Positions 45,111-54,175 of a stretch of DNA of 59,130 bases are shown one piece after another (the stretch's first letter is position 1; the number at the start of each line of letters is the position of its first letter). Below the pieces are notes generated by a model. It made no database searches. It saw only the letters and a program-made list of their open reading frames with translations, and had not been told where the DNA came from. The translations under genes and the position numbers were made by a program. Source of the stretch: Psychromonas arctica DSM 14288 (GTDB lineage Bacteria; Pseudomonadota; Gammaproteobacteria; Enterobacterales; Psychromonadaceae); NCBI RefSeq assembly GCF_000482725.1, contig NZ_AXWP01000048.1, positions 1-59,130 on the forward strand. Reading direction: 5' to 3'.

Positions 45111-45848
45111 TTATGTTAATAAAGTATGAGTTGAGTTTGCGATACCCAATAAAGACACAACTACCATAATAGGCAGAGCAAAGCTTTTTAATGACTGAGG
45201 AGGTTTTCGGTTAAACAGATATTGTCCATAATAGACCGCTAACAACGTTGGAATAGTCAGTATTAATAAGGCTTTAGGTAAAGTGTCATCAACTAACCCT
45301 CCACTAATAAGAGCGATCACTGCGAATGCTTCACTGGCAATAAAAAATAAGATCATCGTCGCTCGTTGGCTGCTCGTTGTTAAATTACTCGATAACATAT
45401 AATACACAATCATTGGTCCGCCAATCGATGCACTCGCCGTACCTGCTCCAGACGCTAAACCAAAACCTAATTTAGTACTATTTTTCTCTGCATTGAAGGG
45501 CCTATAACTTGAAAATAGCAAAGCAGCTAACATTAAAATACCTAAACAAATTAAAAGTTTAAGGGTATCTTCTGGAATTAAAAGCAAAAAGCTATAACCA
45601 ATAGGAATGCCTAAGATAGAGCCTAGAACTAGTTTTTTTAGCGCAGGGAAATGTGCTTGTTTAACGGCTTGTCGCCATAAATTCAGACTACAAATAAGAT
45701 CCAACGACAATACAATAGCAACACTTTGTTGTGGTTTAAAAAACAAATTTAAGCCCACCACTGCAATCACTGCAAAACCAAATCCACTATATCCTCGCAC
45801 TACAGCGGCAAAGATGATGATAGGCAATACATACCAAATTTGTTCCAC
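45111..45848 (-). CDS. isfE: TSUP-family anion exporter (TauE/IsfE-like)
   Basis: 245 residues, about eight TM helices of the TauE/SafE family (YSGFGFAVIAVVGLNLFFKP in the first repeat, GLASGAGTASASIGGPMIVYYML in the second). GTG start with AAGGAAG six bases upstream. It is divergent from tpa and lies between tauABC and tpa/isfD, so it should export the sulfonate or sulfite end product. With an isethionate-forming SDR present and no desulfonating enzyme visible, isethionate export (IsfE-like) is more likely than sulfite export. The symbol is context-based. Confidence 0.72.
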   Translation of the reverse strand: MEQIWYVLPIIIFAAVVRGYSGFGFAVIAVVGLNLFFKPQQSVAIVLSLDLICSLNLWRQAVKQAHFPALKKLVLGSILGIPIGYSFLLLIPEDTLKLLICLGILMLAALLFSSYRPFNAEKNSTKLGFGLASGAGTASASIGGPMIVYYMLSSNLTTSSQRATMILFFIASEAFAVIALISGGLVDDTLPKALLILTIPTLLAVYYGQYLFNRKPPQSLKSFALPIMVVVSLLGIANSTHTLLT

Positions 45849-46082
45849 GGATCTTCCTTAGCCTTAGTGAATATTGGCCACACTATTACAATATTAATCC
45901 GCAATCGATAGAGCCAAAGGTCAGCAATTGTGGTTCCACTTAACCAGCTAATTTATTTATGGCAACAAGCCTTTAAAAATAACCGCTGGCTCTATCGAAT
46001 AAAATGGCTGGCGCTAAAGAACAAGCCAATTTGTAAGTTAGTGTGGGTCATCGGAAATGGATACTTAACGCAGGAGAAGAAC

Positions 46083-47453
46083 ATGATGGACTCACAAACA
46101 GCAGAGCTAATCGAAAAAGATCGTAACCATGTTTGGCACCATCTGAGCCAACACAGTGTATTAAAAAGCCAAGATCCAATGATTATGGTGAAGGGAGAGG
46201 GTTCACGTATTTGGGATGCTAAAGGCAACAGTTATTTGGATGCTTCTTCTGGTGGTGTTTGGTGTGTCAATGTTGGTTATGGTCGCACTGAAATTGCTGA
46301 TGCGGTGCGCGAGCAAATAGTTAAGCTTAACTTTTTTGCAAGTACGGCGGGTAACCAACCAAGCGCAGAGTTCGCTGAAAAATTATTAGAAAAAATGCCT
46401 GGAATGAGTCGCGTTTATTACGCAAGTTCAGGTTCTGAAGCTAACGAAAAAGCCTTCAAAATTGTGCGTCAGATTTCTCAACAAAAATACGGCGGCAAAA
46501 AGAATAAAATCCTGTACCGCGAACGAGATTACCATGGCACAACCATCGCAACATTAAGTGCAACTGGGCAAGAGGAGCGTCGTTTACACTACGGCCCATT
46601 TGTTCCTGGTTTTGTGGAGTTCCCGCACTGCTGTGAATACAGAAGTCAATTTGGTGAAGTTAAAGATTACGGTATTTTAGCGGCAAAAGAATTAGAAAAA
46701 GTTATTTTACGTGAAGGCCCTGACACAGTGGGGGCGGTTGTTTTTGAAACCATTACCGCAGGCGGCGGGGTGATCACGCCACCTGAAGGTTATTGGCCAG
46801 CAGTGATGGACATTTGTAAAAAATATAATGTTTTAGTACACATGGATGAAGTGGTGTGCGGCATGGGGAGAACCGGTAAATGGTTTGGTTATCAACACTA
46901 CGGCATTAAACCTGACATTGTGACGCTAGCAAAAGGTGTCGCATCGAGTTATGCAGCCATTTCATGTGTTGTCACCACTGAAGCATTATTTGATGAATTC
47001 TTAGCTGATGGATCTGACAGAGAAGCATACTTTCGTGATGTCAGTACCTATGCAGGCTGTACGGCTGGACCAGCTGCTGCGCTAGCAAATCTAGCAATAC
47101 TAGAGCGAGAAGGGTTGGTGACCAATAGTGCGGTGATGGGCGATTATTTGTTTGAACAGCTGCAAGTGTTACAACAAAAGCATGCCATTATTGGTGATGT
47201 GCGCGGTAAAGGGCTGTTATTAGGTCTTGAGCTGGTGAGTGATCGTGAAAGCAAAACACCTGTCGCGGAGGCGGTAGCCATCAAAGTCGCTGCAATGTGT
47301 ATGCAAAAAGGTTTGATTATAGGGCGTACCAATCGCTCTTTTAAATACTTAAATAATACTTTGTGTTTATGTCCTGTGTTGACCATTAACCATCAAGAAG
47401 CGGACTTTATTATTGAGACGTTAGATAGCGTATTCTCAGAAATTACTGTGTAA
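46083..47453 (+). CDS. tpa: Tpa, taurine:pyruvate aminotransferase
   Basis: 456 residues from ATG 46083 (AGGAGA six bases upstream); the frame opens at 45930 but the extra 51 residues are not family-like. Class III PLP aminotransferase: GSRIWDAKGNSYLDASSGGVW, YYASSGSEANEKAFK, DYHGTTIATLSATG, the Asp in HMDEVVCGMGRTGKW and the PLP Lys in VTLAKGVASSYA. Converts taurine and pyruvate to sulfoacetaldehyde and alanine. Next to tauABC/tauR and isfD-like genes, this is the entry step. Confidence 0.9.
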   Translation: MMDSQTAELIEKDRNHVWHHLSQHSVLKSQDPMIMVKGEGSRIWDAKGNSYLDASSGGVWCVNVGYGRTEIADAVREQIVKLNFFASTAGNQPSAEFAEKLLEKMPGMSRVYYASSGSEANEKAFKIVRQISQQKYGGKKNKILYRERDYHGTTIATLSATGQEERRLHYGPFVPGFVEFPHCCEYRSQFGEVKDYGILAAKELEKVILREGPDTVGAVVFETITAGGGVITPPEGYWPAVMDICKKYNVLVHMDEVVCGMGRTGKWFGYQHYGIKPDIVTLAKGVASSYAAISCVVTTEALFDEFLADGSDREAYFRDVSTYAGCTAGPAAALANLAILEREGLVTNSAVMGDYLFEQLQVLQQKHAIIGDVRGKGLLLGLELVSDRESKTPVAEAVAIKVAAMCMQKGLIIGRTNRSFKYLNNTLCLCPVLTINHQEADFIIETLDSVFSEITV

Positions 47454-47485
47454 ATTCACTTTGTCAGTGGTTATTTCTCATTGTT

Positions 47486-47523
47486 AAGCTCTTCCTTATA
47501 GCGATTGTGGAAGAGCTTTTATT
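47486..47523 (+). terminator. Rho-independent terminator of tpa
   Basis: AAGCTCTTCC (47486-47495) pairs perfectly with GGAAGAGCTT (47509-47518), then TTTTATT. It separates tpa from the isfD-like gene, which therefore needs its own promoter. Confidence 0.85.
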
Positions 47524-47937
47524 ATCTCGGGAAAATCAACGGCACCCATTTATCTCTTACCTCTTGAGTCAGCCTTTTTGTTGACTATTTTAGTTTCACT
47601 TTTAAACTATTTTTAACGTGCTCTTTCATACACTATTTTCAACACGCACGACTACAGAAGCGCCGGGTGAGAGGGTAAGTCGCTTTAAGTTGAATAGGTT
47701 AGTGGGTGAGTCTGGTATTGAGACTACAAAAATGTCGTTCTGGCTCTATCACTATTATCATCGGCAGTCATACTCTTTAAAGCTAATAGAGAGTTCACTA
47801 ACGGTCAATATTTAGCGTTGATGGAAATAGATCATAAATACATCGTAAATGCATATGAAGTGCAGAGAGTTTTCTATTAGTATTGGTGAAGTATTCATCA
47901 ATAATGACGGTATTACGTTTTTTTAAAGGAATGTGAA
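47524..47937. other. Intergenic region upstream of the SDR gene
   Basis: About 410 bases with one 65-codon frame (47618-47815) that lacks a ribosome site and any family likeness; not accepted. Presumably the promoter of the SDR gene lies here. Confidence 0.45.
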
Positions 47938-48717
47938 ATGACAGAACAAAACCAAGCACAACAACATCCGGTCGTCTTAATTACAGGTGCAACTTCGGGA
48001 TTTGGGTTAGCTACTGCTAAAAAATTTGCTCAACATGGTTATCCCTTAATTATCACTGGTCGCAGAGAAGAACGCTTAAAAACACTGAGTGCCGAATTAT
48101 CAGCGTTGACTGAAGTATTTTATTCAGTATTAGATGTACGAGATAGTGAAGCGGTGACAGAGTTTGCAACTCACTTACCTGAAAATTTTAAACAAATCGG
48201 TATTTTAGTTAACAATGCAGGCCTTGCATTAGGCGCTGAACCTGCCGATAAAGCCTCATTGTCCGATTGGCATACCATGATTGATACTAACGTCACAGGC
48301 CTAGTGAATGTGACGCATAGTTTATTACCTATTTTACGTGCGCAAACGTGTGCAAGTATTATTAATTTAGCCAGTGTTGCTGCTAACTGGGCTTATCCTG
48401 GTAGCCATGTGTATGGTGCGAGTAAAGCATTTGTTGCGCAATTTTCTAGAAATTTACGCAGTGATTTTGCCGGGACGGGAGTCAGAGTGACCAGTCTAGA
48501 GCCGGGATTAGCTGAGAGTGAATTTAGTTTAGTGCGCTTTAAAGGCGACCAAGAAAAGTATGACCAAATCTATAAAGGAGCGAGTGCAATACAACCTGAA
48601 GATATCGCCAATATTATATTTTGGATTGCTGAGCAACCTGCACATATCAATATTAATAGCTTAGAAGTGATGCCCACTTCTCAGGCTTGGGATAACTTTA
48701 AAGTCGTTAAACAGTAA
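47938..48717 (+). CDS. isfD: IsfD-like sulfoacetaldehyde reductase (SDR family)
   Basis: 259 residues of the YdfG/IsfD branch of short-chain dehydrogenases: cofactor motif TGATSGFG, NNAG in LVNNAGLALG, catalytic Ser in INLASVAANWAYPG, YGASK and the characteristic LEPGLAESEFSLVRFKGD. YdfG enzymes reduce 3-hydroxy acids or malonic semialdehyde; IsfD (described in Chromohalobacter) reduces sulfoacetaldehyde to isethionate. Context beside tpa, tauABC and a TSUP exporter favours IsfD. Sequence alone cannot exclude a YdfG-type serine dehydrogenase. AAGGA before ATG; a strong terminator follows. Confidence 0.72.
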   Translation: MTEQNQAQQHPVVLITGATSGFGLATAKKFAQHGYPLIITGRREERLKTLSAELSALTEVFYSVLDVRDSEAVTEFATHLPENFKQIGILVNNAGLALGAEPADKASLSDWHTMIDTNVTGLVNVTHSLLPILRAQTCASIINLASVAANWAYPGSHVYGASKAFVAQFSRNLRSDFAGTGVRVTSLEPGLAESEFSLVRFKGDQEKYDQIYKGASAIQPEDIANIIFWIAEQPAHININSLEVMPTSQAWDNFKVVKQ

Positions 48718-48792
48718 GCATTAAATGTTAATTATCAATTCCTACTACCAATTACATTAAGCACGTGATTGGTATTTTGTGTGAGATGGCAA

Positions 48793-48834
48793 AAAAATAG
48801 CCCGCTTAATAGAATATTAAGCGGGCTATTTTTT
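48793..48834. terminator. Bidirectional terminator between isfD-like and acuI genes
   Basis: Perfect 15-bp stem AATAGCCCGCTTAAT (48796-48810)/ATTAAGCGGGCTATT (48816-48830), A-run before and T-run after. Confidence 0.92.
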
Positions 48835-48879
48835 TATTTAACTAGCGTTATTTTACTTATTTACTTGGCGCCGTTGGTA

Positions 48880-49863
48880 TTATTCAGCGATCTTAACAAC
48901 CACTCGACCGCGTACTTTTCCTGAAATCAATTGTTCAGCGGTATCAATTGCTTGTTCTAAGCTGATTTCTTTGGCGATATCATCAAATACATCTGCTTCT
49001 AAAATAGTCGCAAGACGTTCCCAGGCTTCCACTCTATCTTGAGTTGGACGCATCACACTATCGATACCCGCTAACGTCACGCCGCGTAGAATAAATGGCA
49101 TAACCGTTGTTGTTAAATCCATGCCCTGAGCTAAACCACAAGCAGCGACGACACCGCCATATTTCAAGCTTGCACAGATATTCGCTAACGTATGACTACC
49201 CGTTGAGTCAATTGCAGCTGCCCAACGTTCTTTCGCTAAAGGACGGCCTGGCTCTGATAATGTTGCACGGTCAATGACTTCCGTTGCGCCTAATTTTTTC
49301 AAATACTCCGCTTGATCAACTCGCCCTGTTGACGCAACAACGGTGTAACCTAATTTGGCTAAAATACTGATCGCAAAACTACCGACACCGCCATTTGCAC
49401 CGGTTACCAATATATCGCCTTTATCGGGGGTAATGCCGTGTTTTTCTAAAGCAATCACACACAACATCGCTGTATAACCCGCGGTACCAATCGACATTGC
49501 TTGACGAGCAGAGAAAGCATTTGGTAATGGAATTAACCATTCGCTTTTTAAACGTGCTGTTTCTGCCAAGCCACCACAATGTGTTTCACCAACACCGAAA
49601 CCATTTAACAGAACTTGGTCGCCAACTTTAAACTTGTCACTGTCACTTTGTTCAACAGTACCAACTAAATCAATACCCGGCACCATAGGGAAGCTTCGCA
49701 CAACCGGGCCTTTGCCTGTGATTGCTAATGCATCTTTATAGTTTAAGGTGCTGTAAGCGACTTTAATCGTGACATCACCTTCCGGTAATACACTTTCGTC
49801 GATACTCTTAACTGCAGCTCTGTAACCTTGTTCGTCTTTTTCGATTAAAATACCTTTAAACAT
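48880..49863 (-). CDS. acuI: AcuI, NADPH-dependent acryloyl-CoA reductase (MDR family)
   Basis: 327 residues of the YhdH/AcuI branch of medium-chain reductases. N-terminal substrate domain (STLNYKDALAITGKGPVVRSFPMVPGIDLVGTV), NADPH-binding VTGANGGVGSFAI and an AcuI-like C-terminus (DSVMRPTQDRVEAWERLA). Reduces toxic acryloyl-CoA to propionyl-CoA, for example during DMSP catabolism. AAGGGG before the ATG. The 15-bp operator at 49876-49890 lies 13 bases upstream of the start codon and matches the one in front of the TetR gene 170 bases further up. Confidence 0.87.
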   Translation of the reverse strand: MFKGILIEKDEQGYRAAVKSIDESVLPEGDVTIKVAYSTLNYKDALAITGKGPVVRSFPMVPGIDLVGTVEQSDSDKFKVGDQVLLNGFGVGETHCGGLAETARLKSEWLIPLPNAFSARQAMSIGTAGYTAMLCVIALEKHGITPDKGDILVTGANGGVGSFAISILAKLGYTVVASTGRVDQAEYLKKLGATEVIDRATLSEPGRPLAKERWAAAIDSTGSHTLANICASLKYGGVVAACGLAQGMDLTTTVMPFILRGVTLAGIDSVMRPTQDRVEAWERLATILEADVFDDIAKEISLEQAIDTAEQLISGKVRGRVVVKIAE

Positions 49864-49875
49864 ATTTTTCCCCTT

Positions 49876-49890
49876 TAGACCGATCGTCTA
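49876..49890. promoter_or_regulatory. AcuR operator, acuI copy
   Basis: TAGACCGATCGTCTA, near-palindromic (AGAC/GTCT arms around a GATC core). Identical to 50679-50693, in front of the TetR-type gene. AGAC-type boxes of this shape are known for NemR-like TetR repressors. Confidence 0.75.
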
Positions 49891-50035
49891 TTAATAATTA
49901 AATTTTTTCATATAGATTGGTTGATTGGTTATATCGCTAATCTATTGCTTAACTTATGTGCTCATTTTATTTGTTTAAGTGTGAATCACTTATTGATGCT
50001 TTATCGATTGCTCGCAGCGACTTCATTGCTGAATA

Positions 50036-50668
50036 TTATCGAGGTAAACTAGCCATAAAATGTTTGAAATAGTTATCAAGTGGCTCGGCACTTTGTACTA
50101 AGCGTGTTCGGCTTACTGCGCCTTCCCAACCAACCCAAAAACATTCAGCTAATTGCTCGCAATCTGCTGTTTTTGATAAGTCGCCACCGGCTTGTGCCAG
50201 TTTAAAACAATCACTGATACGTTGTTGCCAAGACAGAAAAATATCGATCAACACTTGTCTAAAACTTTCAGGCAGTAAATGCACTTCTTGGCCTAAGTTT
50301 CCAACTAAACATCCACGGGTAAAGTGATGACGTGCAAGCCCTGACTTAGCATTTTCAACAAAATGACTTATCCGTGTTAATGGTGGATAAGCCTGATCTA
50401 ATAAATAAGTATCGAGTTTATTAGCAAAATAGTTTGCATAGCTCTCAATCACTGCCAACCCAAACACTTCTTTGCTGGCAAAGTAATGGTAAAAAGAACC
50501 TTTGGGTACGCCGACTTTTTTTAAAATCAGGTCGATACCAGAAGCTGCAAAACCACTTTCAGTTAGTTGTTCAAGACCACTGCGGATCAATTCCGCTTTA
50601 GTATCGCGATTTTCTCGTGATACTTTTGGGGGTCTACCACGGCGTGGTTTTATAATTAATGATGTCAT
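50036..50668 (-). CDS. acuR: AcuR-like TetR-family repressor
   Basis: About 210 residues from ATG 50668, which lies 10 bases after the operator at 50679-50693; the frame back to 50704 would start upstream of the operator and is unlikely. TetR HTH (about 25-70; GRPPK...DLILKKVGVPKGSFYHYFASKEVF) and the AcuR/NemR-type ligand domain with the conserved RGCLVGNLGQEVHLLPESFR, whose Cys may react with electrophiles such as acrylate. Same strand as acuI, 172 bases upstream of its start. Confidence 0.83.
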   Translation of the reverse strand: MTSLIIKPRRGRPPKVSRENRDTKAELIRSGLEQLTESGFAASGIDLILKKVGVPKGSFYHYFASKEVFGLAVIESYANYFANKLDTYLLDQAYPPLTRISHFVENAKSGLARHHFTRGCLVGNLGQEVHLLPESFRQVLIDIFLSWQQRISDCFKLAQAGGDLSKTADCEQLAECFWVGWEGAVSRTRLVQSAEPLDNYFKHFMASLPR

Positions 50669-50678
50669 TTTAATATAA

Positions 50679-50693
50679 TAGACCGATCGTCTA
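50679..50693. promoter_or_regulatory. AcuR operator, autoregulatory copy
   Basis: Exact second copy of TAGACCGATCGTCTA; its position at the 5' end of the repressor gene suggests autorepression. Confidence 0.75.
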
Positions 50694-50760
50694 ATTAATT
50701 GCAATCACTTTATTATTGAACGTCCAGGTAATCAATATTTTCGCTTATTCTGCCTTAAAA

Positions 50761-50798
50761 TTAATGACCCATGATGATCTGGGTCATTAATTAGATTT
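50761..50798. terminator. Terminator of the Dcu gene
   Basis: TTAATGACCC (50761-50770) pairs perfectly with GGGTCATTAA (50781-50790). The loop is 10 bases and A/T-rich tails lie both sides, so it may also stop transcripts from the other side. Confidence 0.75.
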
Positions 50799-52127
50799 TT
50801 AACCAATGACTATTTGCCCTAATACATAACCAACAAGACAAGCCGATACAACACCAATCAAACCCACGGACATAAATGAATGGTTAAAGTAATACTTACC
50901 TATTTTAGTTGTGCCAGAGCTATCAAAGTTGACCGTTGCAATATCTGATGGGTAATTAGGAATAAAGAAATAACCATAAACGGCCGGCATTAAACCAATC
51001 ACTAAAGCCGGTTCTAAGCCGAGTGCTAGCCCTACGGGTAACATCATTCGAGCGGTTGCCGCTTGAGAATTAACAACCACCGAGACAATGAATAGTGATA
51101 ATGCAAATGTCCAAGGATGTAGCGTTACCATATCCACTATACCAGCTTTAAATTGTGGCATTGCATATTGGAAATAGGTATCAGACATCCAGGCAATACC
51201 AAAAATAGCAATGGCTGCGACCATACCCGATTTAAAAACAACGCCATTAGGGACATCACGTGGGTCGGTTTTTGTCGCTAATAAAATAACCCCACCAAAG
51301 GCTAGCATCATCATCTGGATCACGACTGACATTTTGATTGGCGCAGATCCCTCTGTGATAGTTCTAATTTCTGGCAGCATGGCGATTAACACAATAGAAG
51401 CAATGGCACCTAAGAAGATAAACACCGCATTACGGGCTTTAGTCGGTAGGATTTCATCTAAAGAAGTTGATGTTGTATTTTCTATTTTTTCACGCCAAAT
51501 AGGATCTTTTAAACGTGCTTGGTAATCAGGATCGTCTTCTAACTCTTTACCGCGACGAAGACTGTAAAGTGCTAACATCAAGGTGCCAAATAAAGTAGAC
51601 GGAACGGTAACCATTAAAATAGATAGTAGCGTGATGGATGCATCAATATCGACGAGTTGCGCTAAATAATAGACCACTGCCGCCGACAAGGGCGAAGCAG
51701 TAATACCAATTTGCGAGGCAACGGAGGCCGCCGCCATGGGGCGTTCAGGGCGAATGCCATTTTTAAGTGCAACATCTCCAATGATCGGCATGATCGAATA
51801 AACCGCATGCCCTGTACCTAATAAAAAGGTCATTGCATAAGTCACAAAAGGGGCAATGAGTGTGACACGTTTAGGGTTGTTTCTTAAAATACGCTCAGCA
51901 ATTTGCAGCATATATTTTAAACCACCAGCCGCTTCTAAAATCGATGCACAGGTGACAACGGCTAATATGATTAACATCACGGTGACAGGAGGCGAAGTCG
52001 GCGGCATTTTGAACACAAACACCTCAACCACTAAACCGATACCGGATACTACACCTAAGCCAATCCCACCAAACCGAGATCCTACATACAACACAAACAA
52101 TAAAAATATAAATTCGAAATACAGCAT
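50799..52127 (-). CDS. Dcu-type anaerobic C4-dicarboxylate transporter
   Basis: 442 residues with about 12 hydrophobic segments of the DcuA/DcuB family. Landmarks: PFVTYAMTFLLGTGHAVYSIMPII, AAASVASQIGITASPLSAAVVYYLAQL and GYFFIPNYPSDIATVNFDSSGTTKIGKYYFNHSFM. Exchanges fumarate, malate or aspartate for succinate under anaerobic conditions, or takes up aspartate (DcuA). The sequence does not let me decide A from B. Monocistronic with its own hairpin; lies upstream of acuR on the same strand, without obvious functional coupling. Confidence 0.85.
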   Translation of the reverse strand: MLYFEFIFLLFVLYVGSRFGGIGLGVVSGIGLVVEVFVFKMPPTSPPVTVMLIILAVVTCASILEAAGGLKYMLQIAERILRNNPKRVTLIAPFVTYAMTFLLGTGHAVYSIMPIIGDVALKNGIRPERPMAAASVASQIGITASPLSAAVVYYLAQLVDIDASITLLSILMVTVPSTLFGTLMLALYSLRRGKELEDDPDYQARLKDPIWREKIENTTSTSLDEILPTKARNAVFIFLGAIASIVLIAMLPEIRTITEGSAPIKMSVVIQMMMLAFGGVILLATKTDPRDVPNGVVFKSGMVAAIAIFGIAWMSDTYFQYAMPQFKAGIVDMVTLHPWTFALSLFIVSVVVNSQAATARMMLPVGLALGLEPALVIGLMPAVYGYFFIPNYPSDIATVNFDSSGTTKIGKYYFNHSFMSVGLIGVVSACLVGYVLGQIVIG

Positions 52128-52445
52128 TATTCCACCCCTTTAATCACTATTTATAGAGGGAGATTAGCTTATTAGTGAAAGCCTCAAATTGCGCTATTTC
52201 CTATATTGAGTGGAAGGAAATATTATTTGCAGACTAGTTGATATGGAATAACAATGATTTAGATAATAAAACCAATATATGAAACTGTGACCGTGGTTTG
52301 AGTTAATTTAAATTTAACAAAAAACACAAATGCTTGATTATCCTTGAGTTGGTTGGCAATGATTAGTAATCATTGGTGTTGATGAGGGGATGGGTTTTCA
52401 ATAATATGTGTTAATTTTTGCTCTTAACAAACAACAAATAATAAA
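52128..52445. other. Intergenic region upstream of the Dcu gene
   Basis: 318 bases. A weak TGTGA half-site and a TTGAT half-site are present but do not form good CRP or FNR boxes. No gene seen. Confidence 0.4.
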
Positions 52446-52475
52446 CGTTAGCGTAAAGTAAACTTCACGCTAACG
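52446..52475 (-). terminator. Hairpin after the chemoreceptor gene
   Basis: CGTTAGCGT (52446-52454) pairs with ACGCTAACG (52467-52475) with a 12-base loop partly pairing (AAG/CTT); 20 bases after the stop codon. The T-run is weak. Confidence 0.6.
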
Positions 52476-52495
52476 ATGGCTTAAGAATCAATATA

Positions 52496-54103
52496 TTAGT
52501 ACTTAAATTGACTCACTAATTTATTTAGATCAAGTACATTATTTTTTAGTGTTTTCCCGGTGCTGCTGACCGATTCAATATTCACTGCATTGGAATTAGA
52601 CACGCTAGAAATATTAACAATACTGCGTTCTACCTCTGACACCACTTGGTTTTGCTCTGCAGTAGCAGTGGCAATTTGCTCATTCATTTGGCTAATATTT
52701 TTCACATTCTCTGCAATAACACTTAATGAATGTGTTAATGCTTCAACTTTACTGTGTGATTGATTCGCGTTATCTCGGCTCACAGCAAACACGGTGACAA
52801 CTTCTTCTACATTCTCTCGTAAGCGATTAACGATGTTTTGAATATCCTGCGTAGACGCTTGAGAGCGACCTGCTAATGAACGTACTTCGTCAGCAACAAC
52901 GGCAAAACCACGCCCTTTTTCACCTGCTCGTGCTGCTTCAATCGCGGCATTGAGTGCTAATAAGTTTGTTTGTTGAGAAATGGCAACAATCACTTCTAAC
53001 ATCGCACCAATATTGGCACTGTCATCACCTAAACGTTTAACAACTTGTTGGGCAGAGGTCATTTTTTCAGATAGTTCAGCCATTTGTATCGTCGCAGAAT
53101 TACAAATGTTCATGCCGCTTTCGATATGTTCATTAACCACTGTTGTTTCATTAGAAGCATCAACGGTATATTGAGCAACTTCTTTAGAAGATACGGTGAG
53201 TTCATTCATTGCACTTGCTGTCTGTTCTGTTTCCTTAAGTTGTGCCGCCATATCATGTTTGGTTTTTTGAGCTGAATCTTGTAATAAGTCAGACGTTTCA
53301 CTGAGGTCTTTAATAGTGACACTGACTGTTTTAATGACGGCCTGTGTTTTTGTAATGAAACTATTAATATGATGAGAGGTAATGCCAAGCTCATCTTTAT
53401 TAGACTCATTTAATCTTTTCGTTAAATCTCCTTCACCGTGCGCAAGGTCATTGGCCATCTTCATCATCGCATCAAGTGGTTTTAATAAACCTTTGCTAGT
53501 TAAGAAATATAAAGCAACTAACGCTAATAAAAATAAAACAGAAAAAGAATACACAATTGTTTCAATTGCCGATGCATCATCAGTCTGTTTGGAGAGGTTT
53601 TGTAATGAACGTTCTCTGGAGAGCGTCATCACTTGTTCAACTTGATCAGTGATCGCCGCTGCAGCATCATCAAACATCGGCATGATTTTATTACCACCTT
53701 CTGGGCCTTCATCAATATAAGCATTTGCCATTAACTTACCGGTATTAAAGTAGTTCTCAAGCGTGGGTAGCATTTGTGTGTAGAAGTCTGAGTTAGCGGT
53801 ATCTAACACACTTAACTCATTAAGTAGATTGACCGCAATGTCGTAGTTTTCACCCGCAACTTCAATACCATCGTTTAATCCATCGAGAGCTCTTGTTGCA
53901 CTAATATCAGTGACCCATTGTTGAACTTGAATCACGGCTATCTTTAATTCATAGTTTTTAAACAAAATAGGCTCGATGGTATTAGCTATTTTGATAGACG
54001 TTTCATGGATACGGCTACTCTGATAGATCATGTACGCGGATTGAATAAGTAGAACTGTCATTAAACAAAACAAAGCCAGGTACATCTTTTTTCTTATCAT
54101 CAT
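52496..54103 (-). CDS. Methyl-accepting chemotaxis protein
   Basis: About 535 residues from ATG 54103; 24 residues of the longer frame precede the first TM helix and are polar, so I start here. TM1 ([21 protein letters not shown]), a periplasmic helical sensor of about 150 residues, TM2 ([20 protein letters not shown]), HAMP, then the signalling domain with the conserved hairpin tip ([38 protein letters not shown]). No C-terminal CheR-binding pentapeptide. Divergent from the second MCP gene; the ligand is unknown. Confidence 0.9.
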   Translation of the reverse strand: MMIRKKMYLALFCLMTVLLIQSAYMIYQSSRIHETSIKIANTIEPILFKNYELKIAVIQVQQWVTDISATRALDGLNDGIEVAGENYDIAVNLLNELSVLDTANSDFYTQMLPTLENYFNTGKLMANAYIDEGPEGGNKIMPMFDDAAAAITDQVEQVMTLSRERSLQNLSKQTDDASAIETIVYSFSVLFLLALVALYFLTSKGLLKPLDAMMKMANDLAHGEGDLTKRLNESNKDELGITSHHINSFITKTQAVIKTVSVTIKDLSETSDLLQDSAQKTKHDMAAQLKETEQTASAMNELTVSSKEVAQYTVDASNETTVVNEHIESGMNICNSATIQMAELSEKMTSAQQVVKRLGDDSANIGAMLEVIVAISQQTNLLALNAAIEAARAGEKGRGFAVVADEVRSLAGRSQASTQDIQNIVNRLRENVEEVVTVFAVSRDNANQSHSKVEALTHSLSVIAENVKNISQMNEQIATATAEQNQVVSEVERSIVNISSVSNSNAVNIESVSSTGKTLKNNVLDLNKLVSQFKY

Positions 54104-54175
54104 CGTGGTTCTCACTGTTTGTCTGTCATTTGGGTTAATCGTGTTACAACGTATTACGTTAATTTTTGTTGTCAT

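Noticed and set aside
45111-45848. Sulfite exporter TauE in a desulfonating pathway
   Set aside because: No xsc or other sulfite-producing gene is visible; isethionate export fits the neighbours better, though this is context-based.
45930-46082. 51-residue N-terminal extension of Tpa
   Set aside because: Family length and the AGGAGA ribosome site both point to ATG 46083.
47618-47815. 65-codon ORF between tpa and the SDR gene
   Set aside because: No ribosome site, composition like random translation, no homology recalled.
52260-52400. FNR or CRP site upstream of the Dcu gene
   Set aside because: Only single half-sites (TTGAT, TGTGA); the partner half-sites do not match.
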